Below are positions 38,084 to 49,424 of a stretch of DNA of 64,000 nucleotides, one piece after another. The DNA comes from Labyrinthula sp. Ha (lineage: Eukaryota > Sar > Bigyra > Labyrinthulida > Labyrinthulaceae): the NCBI GenBank assembly GCA_015227615.1, contig JAALGZ010000047.1, positions 124,001-188,000 of the forward strand. Reading direction: 5' to 3'. Below the pieces are notes generated by a model. The model was not told the DNA's origin. It saw nothing but the letters and a program-made list of their open reading frames with translations, and made no database searches. A program made the translations under genes and the position numbers. Each line of letters begins with the position of its first letter. Position 1 is the first letter of the stretch.

Positions 38084-38825
38084 CCCATTGCTATCAATGG
38101 AGACATAAGGACGCAGAAACCTTTTATTAGTTTGAAGTCTTGGTATTATTTTTCTATATATTTACACTATAAGTCTGTCTGGATGTATAGTATCTTATTG
38201 TATAGTTTGAGAAAGGTTTACTTAAATGAAAAAATGTCTTGGTAATACAACATATTCCTTAAATCGCTGCTGTTATGAGGTTCACATAAGTATATAGGTT
38301 GAAAGTTACTAAGAATGTATAAATGGGGAAACTTTTTTATTTTAGCATTAATTTTTCAAGAAACTTGCTCTAGAGTTTCTTTTTTATTTGCAGTTTATTT
38401 CTTCGTTGACTAAGGTTCTTTATCAATGCTGGCTTAAGATTCAAACCATTAGCTTAAGAGACGTGCAGTGAGTATAAAGTATTTACTTATCGGGATTCAT
38501 AATATACATATTATTAAATTCGAGAAACTCTTTTACAAGAAGTAATTTTTATTACGTCAATAAGTCAGCTTACCTAAAATGTATTGACCTTTGTTAAGAA
38601 TAGTGCTACTTATATAGAAGTATAACTAATGCAAGAATTAAGAATAAAAATAAGAATAAATATCAATACTAAAAACTCTTGTTATTTTTGTTTAAGGTTG
38701 CATTTCATGTTTTTTTTTGTATATTTTTCAGTGTTTTTTCAAGTTTCTAGATTAAAGAAAACTAGTTTGCTGTAAAGAAAAGTACCATTTTTATCCCTTC
38801 AGCTGTCTTTAGTTTAAAAAACACC

Positions 38826-39560
38826 ATAAAATTAAAAGAGGGATTTCCAGAGTAATCTAAGTTTAAAACTTATCAACGCTACTTTCCAAGAAAAGAAATA
38901 TTTATTTAGGTTTAATTTTTGGCAAGTCTGTAGATATATTCTTTGATCAATAGTCTTCAATATTAAACTTACAATCGCCAATATTACAAGTAAAACCACA
39001 ATAAAATCTTTTAAATATTTCATAGGATATGGATTATTTAAAAGTCCATTGGAAAAATCCACAGTAATTTTCGGAAATTTCACATTCATCATTGTACCGA
39101 AGCTGGTCACAGAATCCATCACTTACACTATTCAGTGCACAATCTTTTGTCCTACAGGCAGTTGGGTCTTCTAACTTGCATAATGAAGAGCTATCATCGC
39201 AAGCTTCTCTGTCAAAATTATATTCTTCTCTATCAAATATAGGATCACAAATACGTTTCTTTATATATCTAGGGTCACAATCTCAGAAGTTAAAAATACC
39301 TTGTTCACATTATTTCGTGTCAAATTCAAAAGCCTCAGTATTATAAGTTTCATCACAATACTTATTTCTTATTCTAATATCAATACAACAAAAATATACT
39401 TCCAGGTTTTACATACCCCTTTGCTAAAAGAAAGAATATCAGGAATTCCTTCACAATCTCCAGAATCATAACCACATTCTTCATTGAAACAATGTGTACC
39501 ACATGTGTCATCTCGAGATCAATTTTCAATACATCATCTACCCAAGCACCCATATTTCAA
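38826..39560 (-). pseudogene. Broken gene for an LNR-domain membrane protein (C-terminal part)
   Basis: On the minus strand, cysteine-rich units of the Lin-12/Notch repeat type are readable: CGTHCFNEECGYDSGDC near 39450-39510 is a nearly ideal unit. More diverged ones follow (YCDETYNTEAFEFD, ICDPIFDREEYNFD, DGFCDQLRYNDEC). After these comes a single hydrophobic segment (KYLKDFIVVLLVILAIVSLI, near 38960-39020) and a short basic tail. This is the layout of the C-terminal half of a type I surface protein. The frame is interrupted in several places, so it is a pseudogene. The upstream end is not clear. It lies head to head with the protease pseudogene at 40180. Confidence 0.65.
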
Positions 39561-40179
39561 TACAGAAATCCTGGTGAAAAATACCACTGCATAATAACAA
39601 TTTATTTTCAAGTTTTGATGAAGCCTTGGTATTTTTAATAGATATTAATATGTAAATACTCTTTTTTTGCATTGTTTCTTCCGGTGAAAGCTTGGTAATA
39701 TTTAGTTCTTATACTTTTATATTTTTGGAGGAGTTGCTCTTTAGATATTGAATAAGCAACATTAGTAGTTCTAATAATACAATCTACGTAAATATTATTC
39801 TTCTACCACTGTATTTTTAATTTTTCAACTTATTATCTTTCACAATTTCTTAAGCTAGCTGTGCGGGAACTCTGTCTAAAATATTTGAGAAAGAAAAGAA
39901 AACTAGCTTGAAAATACAGATATATATATGAAAGCAAAATATTCTTCCCGTCAAAAGGTACTTTATTTCAATCATATTTTATTTTATTTTGCAAAACTGA
40001 AGAATTGTAGCATATTTTTTGTTATTTTTGTCCACAAAAGCCCATTAAGAGTGAATATAATGGACTTCAGGGTTAGTTTTCAGACGAATTTGCTCAATTG
40101 CTTATTTTTGGAAGTACCTTCAAGTTTAGAAATAACTATAACTATAGATACAGCGACCTGGTAGAGCTAAAAAAACACG

Positions 40180-42160
40180 TTGAAGTTATTTATTTCCCTT
40201 GTTTCTGTTCTCTTAAACGCAAAGAATTTGTTAGAGATAAATTTCAATTTATGGAGTTTTGATATTGAACAGTCAATAACATTAAGAATTAGATGTTTAG
40301 ATGGAATAAGTGGAAAGTCTTTCTTGAAATTGAAGTCATATCTTTCTGGACATCCTTTCATTTTGGGTAGGACTTGATCTATCAATCTTCCACTTTCGGA
40401 GGAAGAGAGTTTAAGTTGTAAGATATTTGAAGGGAATAGAGCAGTTTCAAGTGTGTTGAGTGAAAAGTTTCCTTCTCTTCACTTTTATTCTGGAACTTGT
40501 GGTGAAGTTACTTCTGGAGATATTCAACAACTTGAACTTATTTTTAACTCTGCTGAAGATCAAGTTGATAGTTTTTCAGCAACAATAACTTCACAAAGTA
40601 GAAATTTTTATATTGATTCTGCTGAACGTGGATCAAAAAAGTATGTTTTATACAATACAAAAAATGCAAGAGGAGAAATGATAGACAATGGACACTATCA
40701 TATGGAAGATAAAGTTGTATTTAATAAAGAAGTTTTTAGCAAAGAATTGAAAAAAGTAGCAAAGTCAAGAGACTTGGAAGGTTTTGATGCTGATAAATTA
40801 GCTGAAGAGTTTGCAAGAGTTGCTGAAGAAAAAGAGAAATGCAATCTTCAACAACAGGATATATATTTAAGATCGCGTTTCTTGCAAGTCAACAATACTC
40901 TGATTATCACGGAGCAACTCGTGATTCAGTATTTTCTGCTTTGACAACTATGCTTTCAAGGCTAAATGGAATTTATGCAAGAGAATTTGGCGCTTTCTTT
41001 GAGTTTGTAGATAACCAAGATCTTGGAATCTTTTCTTCTGCAATTTTAGAACATTATGAGGCTAGATCAAGAATTAGTAAGAATCTTAGTAACACACTAT
41101 CTCTTTTTGATGCAGGTGTGAAATCTTTACTATAACGTGGAATAACTTCTTCTAATTATGGTGTTTTCCAAGGATTAAAAGTAACCGAGCTATTTAGAGG
41201 TGGTTATCCAAGCTTGTGTGACATTTATAGTAGTACTACAGTATCAGGGGTACCCTATCCAGCAGGTGACATTTTTGCTGTTAATGCAATTTCACACGAA
41301 ATTGCTCATTAGAATTTTGTTCAACATAGTTATAGAGGTTGTGCATGAGCTGATAATCTAGAGGTGATGTTTGAAGGCGCAGTAGAACAAGGACCAGGAT
41401 TGACTATTATGAAATATTCAGAATTTTGCAACGATAATAAAATCGCTGTGGTTGATGGTCGGTATTTTACTTCAATGCAGTTGGTTGCAATACGTAGCTA
41501 GATATTTTCTGTTGTTCAAGACGGAATTTATGAGAAAAGATTTTAAAATTGAAGATCCAGTTGTGACTCTTTCACCAAGAATATAAATTCAAAGTATTTG
41601 TATCATTTCTGTTGAAAATCTTTTTTAGTACGATTCTTTAGGAACAAGTAGAAATGGTTCTTACTCATGAGAAAGAGTGGATCCAGGAAATAAGAACATT
41701 CTTAGTACAGTTATTGAAGGATTCTACTTTTAGTATTCAACTAAAACAATTTCAAGTTATTATCCAGATCTTCACTACTTAGCTTATCTGAAGACCAGTA
41801 ACAAAAAGTTTGAAGAGCTTCTTTCTACAGATAGAAATATGACTATGAGATTCGCTGAAAGAACTCTATACAATAAAACAGACGTAGAAAAATTATTTTT
41901 ACCTGCTGTAATTGGACAGTTTCAAACTGCAAATGCTCAAATTAAGATTTTTACCTCAATTGATTCACTGGAAGTGGATTTTTCTTTTCATACACTCTTC
42001 AATTTTTTCTGGTGAACCTATTCAATTATCATACACTTCGAATTCTTCTGTTAAAGATGTAAAATTCTACGCTGCTCGGAACTCGTTACCATACGTAGAA
42101 GCCTTTCACTGCTGAAGTGTTGTTGCTTAGGTGGATTAAAAATTACGGGTGCTCGAAAAA
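40180..42160 (+). pseudogene. Broken gene for a secreted M12/reprolysin-like metalloprotease
   Basis: The best-kept part (about 40,380-41,135) reads as the propeptide of reprolysin-like proteases (SINLPLSEEESLSCKIFEGN, LSEKFPSLHFYSGTCGEV, NFYIDSAE) followed by the start of the peptidase domain (FLASQQYSDYHGATRDSVFS, ALTTMLSRLNGIYAREFGAF). Further on, the zinc motif region SHEIAH is still visible near 41,300, after AGDIFAVNA. The frame is interrupted several times, so no active enzyme is expected. Intact relatives are secreted or surface zinc endopeptidases. Downstream sequence to about 42,160 continues as decayed coding DNA. With the neighbouring LNR-transmembrane remnant it may represent the two halves of one family's layout (protease, LNR, membrane anchor); that link is inference. 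Confidence 0.7.
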
Positions 42161-42459
42161 AAGTCATTGTAAATCTTTACTTACCAAAATATTTATCTGG
42201 AGAAATTAGTATTATTACAAGGGTGAGAAATGAAATGTGTTTTTATTTTGTTAGATTGAACTCAGTGAAAGTTGAATAATGAACTGATTATGCGAAGTCT
42301 CAGATATTAGCTTTTCTCCTTCGTGGTCAAGGGTTTGATCGATTTACGCAAACATATTTTCTATACAAATAGCTCTTTAAAATGTACTTTGTTTTTGTGA
42401 CTGTCAGGTTAAGGATTAAACGTGCTTATGTAAATTAGTTTTAGCGGAATACTCACTAC

Positions 42460-44860
42460 TAACCCATCACGCCCCACCATTGCCTTTTTTTTTGGGGGGG
42501 GCTACTCGGAGGTTGGAAACCCTTTGTGTCTTACAAGGAAGACATAACTGACCCAAAGCCCTTTCTTGCGTCGTGTGGGACCTGAACCCACTAAACCACC
42601 CCCCCCCCCCAGGCACGTTTTCTTGCCATGGTACCCCACCATTGCTTGTTGTTCTTGCAAATCTTCTGCCTGAAGTTTTCTGCTGCTTTTTACTTTTCTC
42701 TAACTTTGGCGCCGCTAAGAGTGGAACAAAGCTGTGTCCTCCCCTTTGCTGACTAGATCTTCTGCATGTTAGATTACCGTAGCCCCTGGCGGCAATTTTC
42801 GCTGTGCCTCCAGTGTCCACAGCGGTGCTGAAACTCGTGGCACTCTCGTCCTGCATACTTCCTTTCCCTGGAGCCGAGTTTACGGAGGACTGCAAGTTTT
42901 TTCTTCTCTTCTCCCTTCGTCTTAGCACACACTCTTTTGGTGCCACCTCTTTACCGACCCCGGCGTTCTTTCGCTCAATGTCTCAGCTACTGGGCGGCGT
43001 AATGTCAACCTGACCCAGATTGCACTAGACATTGCACACAGTCTTGATGTTACCGTGGAAAGCATCTAACGACTTTAACCATGGGGGATTCACCATTTCT
43101 AGTTTGAACTTAAAGCGTTCATCCATGATTCTCAAGTTGTTCGACAGGAACGCATTAAGGAACTTCAAGAGGTCGCATCGCTGGCTATTTTCCTTAAGGT
43201 CCTTCTAACTTACAGGACCCTTCGCTGCGCCCATGTAGGAGTTCAGGCGCTTGAAAAAATTTCTTATACCGGCCATTTGAACTCTTCCTGAATAAGGCGT
43301 AAGGTGTCTTCACCATCAGAAGTGTCATGGTTATCAATGTACTTCCTCGCGCTATCTATGAGTCCTTCTTTTGCGACGCCATCGCCACTAAGTTCTCGCT
43401 TCAGTTTAGCGTCTAAACAGAGACACATGTTTGGTTGCATGTTTTAAATGAGAGAGGAACAGGCGTCGTATATTTCCATGAGTTCCCTAACTTCTTCGAC
43501 GTTTTTTGACTTTAACCTCTTAAATTTCAGCCCCACAATGCACCAAATTTGTAGCGGTGATGGCACTTCCTGCTTTCTTTGCTCGTTTGCCATTTCCGCC
43601 AACATGGTGCTTAGGCTCTCAAGTTGCTTTGAAACTTTGGCCACCATTTCCTGAGCGTACGAAATTGAGCTTAGTTTGGCTATGTCAGATGTCGCTCTAC
43701 CTTGAGGCGGCGCAATATCGGGCTGGCTAGGGGAACACCACAGGTATTATTCTTCTGTTTACGCAGTCCTTAGCGCCATTAAAGATGTTCCTCAGGTCCC
43801 GATAGATCAATATCTCTGCTTGTTTCAGCCTTTTGTTTACTTTCACTGGGTTCCTTTATGCTCTTGTGTTATTGTCTTTTTATTCTCTTTTTTGTTGGTT
43901 CTTTTACTTAATTGATTCCGACTATGGCCTATCCTGCCATAATATTCACCCAATCATCCTATATCATCTACCCAATCATATTTATATAACTACTTATGAA
44001 ATACTTTAAATAAAAAACTTCGCATTGATACACTAGAGAACCCGCTTTCTTTGATATGGAGGCCACCAACTGACTGGTGCTGGGAAGACCAGCTTCTATC
44101 TGCAATCTCCAGGTTTTCTGAATTTTCACGTAAACTGGCTTTCTCATAGTAGCATGAGATCTGTACAGTTGGTTAAGCTGCGTCCATGGGCGGAAAGTTT
44201 ATTTCATCACCTTGATGCCAGTAACCTCCTTTGCATGAGTATTTTATTATGCACTGCTTCTCACGCCCAGTTGCAAAGTTCCGACACGGTGCTTCTCTTT
44301 TCTCGGCTCATCTCCATCTAACTCGTATCTCTTGTTCACTAACTCCGGCTAATTTCTCTTTGAATTTCGCAAGGTCACCCTAACATTATCACTTCCATTG
44401 GTATTACCACTCAAAGTTATCATCCCCGGCGCCATAAAACAGACTCGACGCCAGTGCTAAGATTTGTAGCCTCTTCCTCTTTACTTCATGGTATTTCATC
44501 TGTAATTTTTCTCTGAGCAGTAAGAACAGAGGCTTCGCCAGAGATCTGATCAGCTTCATTTAACTCAACACTTCGAACCTGATTCTTATGATTCTGGTCG
44601 AGTGGCAACAATTCTTCTCTCACCACTCCCTCTACACTTGTGGATGGCTTTGTCAAACCCATTTTCCCTGTCAGAAAATTCTTTCCTCCACCGACGAGGG
44701 ATTCTGCTTCAGACAGCTTTTCTTCACTCGTACAAACATTCGCAGCCTTCTCCTCTCTAGTAGCTTGTTTCTCCATTTCTAACCTCTTTCTATTTTTCTC
44801 CCTATATCTCTTTTTATTCTCTTCCCGCTTGTGTTTTCCTCCCAGCTTCATTTTCGAACC
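42460..44860 (-). mobile_element. Fossil retroelement fragment with gag-like character
   Basis: This block is clearly GC-richer than its surroundings and has open stretches on the minus strand with a basic, Glu/Lys-rich start, a helical middle and a possible zinc-knuckle-like CGHWRHSENC segment. These features fit a gag-type protein of an LTR or YR retroelement. No paired terminal repeats were recognised; the word ccccaccattgc occurs twice, near 42,475 and 42,634, beside homopolymer C and G tracts. The copy is broken in more than a few places and looks old. The family cannot be named, and decayed host coding DNA is an alternative. Confidence 0.4.
42599..42610 (+). repeat. Homopolymer C tract (12 C)
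   Basis: It lies inside the GC-richer fossil block; a T9G8 run is nearby (42485-42501). Seen from the minus strand it is a G tract next to the end of the gag-like fossil. Confidence 0.85.
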
Positions 44861-45363
44861 CTTTTCTTCTGCTGTCTACGTTCTTTCTACTTGAATTATT
44901 CGTCTTTCCGTACTCTTGTTTTTGACTATACTTCAAACTGTTGAATTATCTTAAATATTAACTCTCATCGATTCGACAAAAAAATTCGTACAACCAATCA
45001 GATTACATACAAAATATCTACCGATATACCATTATCTCGATACATGGAGAAAAAGTTCATACGTCAGATATTCTAAGATGCATTCAACAGCAAAAGGTAT
45101 CCAGGAAGTTATGGCCAACAAAATAAAGAATCAGGATATAGATATTTGTATCTAATATATTATGAAGAAAAAAAAGAAGCCAGATTACAATTATTGCTTC
45201 AAATATTCCCGATAAACGGGTTTCTTCTTGAACAAACTTTGGTTTTATTCTAGTTAGTAAGTTTTGGCTACTAAAATATTCTTCAAAATTAACATATTAA
45301 GTATAATTGTATAAACGGTCAAATTATGGTTGTTGTGTAGAAGAATTATATCCGTTAAGGAAA
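44861..45363. promoter_or_regulatory. Upstream region of IFT70
   Basis: About 500 bp between the fossil block and the IFT70 start. It contains a CCAAT-type box (caaccaatcagatta, 44991-45005), a short palindromic cccgataaacggg (45207-45219) and CCGTTA at 45352-45357, 7 bp before the ATG. Roles are inferred from motif shape only. Confidence 0.35.
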
Positions 45364-47670
45364 ATGGAAGTAGAAGGATTGACAGAAAAAGTATATGGTT
45401 TTTTGTATGAGGAAAATTACGAAGAAGCAATACAAACATTGCTTCCCTTTCAGGAGAGTTTTGGTCATTCGCGGGCCTTGTTGTCCTTGCTTGGATATAG
45501 CTATTACTTGAGTCAAGATTTCCCTTCGGCGGTGGACTGCTACTCCGAATTGAGCAGATTATTCCCAGAAGAAGTTTCCTATAAGTTATATCACGCACAA
45601 AGTTTATTCAAATCAGGATTTTTTGAAGAAAGTTTGCGAACTTGTCAAAAACTAAAATCTATCTGTACAAAATCTGAGAGTCTGAATAATAAGAAGGTTG
45701 CACTTGAATATCATGCGATAGAAAAGAAGATTCAAACGTTATTGGCTTCTATCTACTATGAAATGGGGAATTACAAGAAGTGTAATAAAGCCCTGAGTAC
45801 AAAGGAAACAGGTTCAACAGAAAGCAAAACAAATTCTTCAGCCGTTGTTGATTTTGACTTTGATAACTTGACGTTCAATGGATGCGTGCTCATGAAGCAA
45901 AACGAGTTTTCCCAGGCTAAAGCCAGTTTTGAAAATGCCTTGAAGATGTTTAGGTCACCAGAAGAGTACGATGAAAGTGTTTTGCCTGTATTATATAATG
46001 TAGCACTCTGTGAATATAAGAACAAAGATTACCCAGCTGCCCAAAAAAATTTGCTTAATGTGCTGAGTTTGTCACAAAGACTTTATCCTGGATTAATGAG
46101 GAAAGACGAGGACGAGAGTGGCATAAAAGTAGGAAATTCTCAAAAGTTAAAGAATTCCTTATTAATTGAAGTTTACAATCTTCTCTTTGCCATATCCTAT
46201 TCCAGAAGTACTTCTACTTCATGTGCCAATGAACGAGAAAAAGAGATGTATTTTAAAGAAGCCAAGAGAGCAATGGAGGAGATGCCTTCTAGAGATGAAT
46301 CAGAATTAGACCCTGTAACACTCCATAACTCGGCACTGTTGGCTTTGGGGAGTAACTTTCAAGGAGACTTCAATAAATCAATCCGAAAGTTATGCTTTCT
46401 TCTGGAAAACCCGCCTTCTCCACCAGAAACTGAAGTTAATCTCGCAATAATCTATTGCAAGTTTGGGTATTTTAATTTGGCAGCTGACCTATTTGCTGAA
46501 AAGGAAGCCATCCAACGAAATTTCTCGGCATCTGTTATAGTGAGCGAAACAGGATCTGAAAAACGGAAGAAGTTCTTGAAGGGGATAATCTTGTTGAATG
46601 GAGAGAATACAACTGTGGAAGAAGGGTATCAAATTGTAGCTGAGCTTTTAAGCCAGAGTGAAACAAATCTCAGAAAGTACTTAAATGAAATTAAAGCTCT
46701 TAGATCATTCTCAGAGAGAGATCAACTTCAACAAATTGTTGCTTCCGACAAATTGAAGGTTTATTTGAAGAGCTATGAAGAGGAAATGGATATGTTTGTT
46801 CCATCATTGATGCAGGTCGCCCAAGCTCACTGGTCACAGAGTTCATTTGAAGTGGTGCAAGGAATTTTGCAGAAGGCAGGTGAATTTTGCAGGGAAAATT
46901 CTTCATGGCGAGTAAATTTTGCACATTCATTCTTTATGAAAGAGAGTAGCTATCGAGATTGCATAAAGTATTATGAAGAGATTGTGAGTGAAGTCTGGGA
47001 AAAATCAATGTTGCAGAGAGAGGCGAAAGAAGGCACCTCAATGATGGAAAACTTTGGATTTTCTGCAGGAAGTTTTAACTCACTTAATGAATCAGAAATA
47101 GACGAAAGGAAAGATGAAGCGAGAGCCCAGAATGGGCTACTAAATATTACAGCGATAGTTCTTGCAAACCTATGTGTTGCTTATATAATGACCAGTCAGA
47201 ATGAGAAGGCAGAGGAACTAATGAAGAAATTAGAACTAGAAGAAGAAGAAGCAGAGAAAACGGGGCAGAGCTTTCATCTTTGCATAGTTAATCTTGTAAT
47301 TGGTACCTTATACTGTTCAAAAGGAAATTTTGAGTTTGGAATTTCAAGAATTGTAAAAAGCTTAGAACCATATGAAAAAAAATTGGGAACAGATACTTGG
47401 TTTTATGGTAAGAGAGGGTTCTTGGCTTTAATTGATAGCGTAGGAAAACAAAATATAATAATTCCTTCTACTACAGTTATTGAGGTGATGAAATGTTTAG
47501 ATAAGGTCGAAAATTATGGAAAGAAAATATTGAGCAGAATGACATTAGATACAACTGCTAATGACAAGGTAACTGCAGACCAGAGTCAAAAAGATATTGC
47601 AAGTGAATTGTACATATCTGAAGAAGCCAGATGTATGAAGAAAGAGATGATGAATCTAAACTTACTCTAA
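45364..47670 (+). CDS. IFT70: Intraflagellar transport protein 70 (TTC30/DYF-1)
   Basis: This single-exon 768-residue protein is built of tetratricopeptide repeats. Near-diagnostic stretches match the IFT70/TTC30 family: LLGYSYYLSQDFPSAVDCY near the start, LDPVTLHNSALLAL, IYCKFGYFNLAADLFAE, ITAIVLANLCVAYIMTSQNE, HLCIVNLVIGTLYCSKGNF and SLEPYEKKLGTDTWFYGKRG. IFT70 is a core subunit of the IFT-B complex and wraps around IFT52; in animals and worms it is also needed for tubulin polyglutamylation. It is longer than the usual roughly 660 residues, partly because of an acidic, Ser-rich insert at about residues 545-595, just before the ITAIVLANL block. The start was set at the ATG preceding EVEGLTEKVYGFLY, although the frame is open a little further upstream. 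Its presence shows that the organism makes cilia. Confidence 0.95.
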   Translation: MEVEGLTEKVYGFLYEENYEEAIQTLLPFQESFGHSRALLSLLGYSYYLSQDFPSAVDCYSELSRLFPEEVSYKLYHAQSLFKSGFFEESLRTCQKLKSICTKSESLNNKKVALEYHAIEKKIQTLLASIYYEMGNYKKCNKALSTKETGSTESKTNSSAVVDFDFDNLTFNGCVLMKQNEFSQAKASFENALKMFRSPEEYDESVLPVLYNVALCEYKNKDYPAAQKNLLNVLSLSQRLYPGLMRKDEDESGIKVGNSQKLKNSLLIEVYNLLFAISYSRSTSTSCANEREKEMYFKEAKRAMEEMPSRDESELDPVTLHNSALLALGSNFQGDFNKSIRKLCFLLENPPSPPETEVNLAIIYCKFGYFNLAADLFAEKEAIQRNFSASVIVSETGSEKRKKFLKGIILLNGENTTVEEGYQIVAELLSQSETNLRKYLNEIKALRSFSERDQLQQIVASDKLKVYLKSYEEEMDMFVPSLMQVAQAHWSQSSFEVVQGILQKAGEFCRENSSWRVNFAHSFFMKESSYRDCIKYYEEIVSEVWEKSMLQREAKEGTSMMENFGFSAGSFNSLNESEIDERKDEARAQNGLLNITAIVLANLCVAYIMTSQNEKAEELMKKLELEEEEAEKTGQSFHLCIVNLVIGTLYCSKGNFEFGISRIVKSLEPYEKKLGTDTWFYGKRGFLALIDSVGKQNIIIPSTTVIEVMKCLDKVENYGKKILSRMTLDTTANDKVTADQSQKDIASELYISEEARCMKKEMMNLNLL

Positions 47671-49424
47671 GTTTCCTAGTGAATTGTCTTGAATTTTCTT
47701 TGATGCTTGTACATTAAGGAAGAACAGGAACATGAAATAAGTTGCATATACTATGTATAAGCATTAACCGTATTCTAGTTCATCTCATTGGTATTTTGTG
47801 ATGAGTTCTGATACAGGAAACTGTTGTATAACGACATATGAAATATCTTCATAAACGAAGGAGTACATTATCAAATAATCCACCACAAACTCCACTTCTT
47901 ATATCTGCCATTGTTTTTTTTTCACAGTTTGCTGAATACATATCCCATACAATTATTCTGTGTAATGCAATAAATTTTGGTATTTTCGAGCTTTTTTGAG
48001 TAGGTTCGAAAAATACTTGAGCGCAATAAGAATTCAATAAGAGTAAATTAAACTAATAGCTACAATAATATAACCTTGCATGGTGAGAGTGAACAATAAT
48101 TTTCTTTTCATAGGAAGATAATCAAATTAGCCGACGTAATGAGCTGATTATATTTACTTCAACATTTGCATCTACTAAATTATAAAGTTGTGCAAAGACT
48201 AAAAGAAGAAAATTACTTTGACAGATAGTAAATGTGAAATTGAAATCTTTAAGATGATAGCACCTGTATTTATGCTTCATTTGCCCGTAACAAATTCTAC
48301 CTACAGAAAATGTATCTAAGAAAGAGACATACATTAAAATATTGCAGAAAATTTCATATCTCTTTATGATTGGAACTATATTGGTAAAAGTTATACTGTG
48401 TTAATTTCTATATGCTATATTTCTAGTAAGTTTATTGCATTGTGTTCATCTATATTAATTTGGGAAATATCACTGCAAATAAACGATGATTAGTTTGAGC
48501 AAAGAATAATGAATTATGTAATACAAGGATATTATTTATGCTATTTGGTAGTAGTTTGACGTGAGTTTAATATATATTTATCTTTAAACTTCCTTTAGTA
48601 ATGAAAGTTTCATCAACAGAAGTTGTCTTAATAAAAAGAATTTAACTAAAAATTTAAGAGATAACTCTACCAGTAAGAATATATATTCTTTAATATAGTT
48701 TTAAAAATGTGTGAACTATTAATTTTGTATTGAATATAATCCAAATTCCTGTTTCCAGAGTTTCACGGAAAATCTAATCAATTTAGAAATGCGTTATTGA
48801 ATAAAGTTTCTTACTGTTTTAAATGCACAGTTTTTTTCTGGAAACTTTTTTTCCTCAAGTATTTTAATTTCATCATCCAAGACGCTGGTATGGCAGTCAG
48901 TTACACTTTCCGTCTCAATTCACTGAAGTTCAAGGGCTATAAAAACTAAATTAATACATAATTAAAAATAATAAGGAAATAGAATATCAAAAACTGTATT
49001 CATTTGCAGTCAGAAGGTATACTTCGATTATTTTTCCTTGTATATCAAATACTCAATAAAAAAAAAAGTATTTATCTACTTTGTGTGCAATGTAGTTTCT
49101 TATAGACCTATGGCCATCACCAATTATTAACTATCCTAAGTTGTATTTGATCTTTTTTTTGCACTTAATTTATCGATTATCTAGAAGAATGAAGATTATA
49201 TGAAGAATTTTTTTAATACACAGTTGAAGAATTCAGGTCGAACTTGTCTCTTAAATATTATTATTATGTATTTTTTGTCTTAATAATTACTGACTTTCGA
49301 GCAAATAGAAAGAGGAAAATACTGTTCCTAAAGAATTTATTTTTTATTGGCACAAAAGAACAAAGCTCTTAGATAATCATTTGGTATGAACTGGAATGGA
49401 AAAATGTTCTACTCGTCGAAACGA
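47671..49424. other. Intergenic region
   Basis: AT-rich, no supported gene; short open frames at 47849-48037 and 48122-48334 have no recognisable features. Confidence 0.6.

Larger units (their letters stand above)
28899..38825. other. Ten-kilobase region without a supported gene
   Basis: No frame here shows a recognisable family or plausible codon use. It holds a short perfect hairpin (29300-29340), a 13-base C tract (34420-34432), and several AT runs, including a (TA)n at 38061-38083. The part from about 35,200 to 38,800 is notably T-rich on the plus strand. Non-coding genes cannot be excluded by eye. Confidence 0.5.

Noticed and set aside
42575-42591. GTGGG-loop-CCCAC resembling a tRNA T-arm (minus strand GGGTTCAGGTCCC)
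   Set aside because: The loop lacks the invariant A58 position, and no D-arm, anticodon arm or acceptor stem can be built around it.
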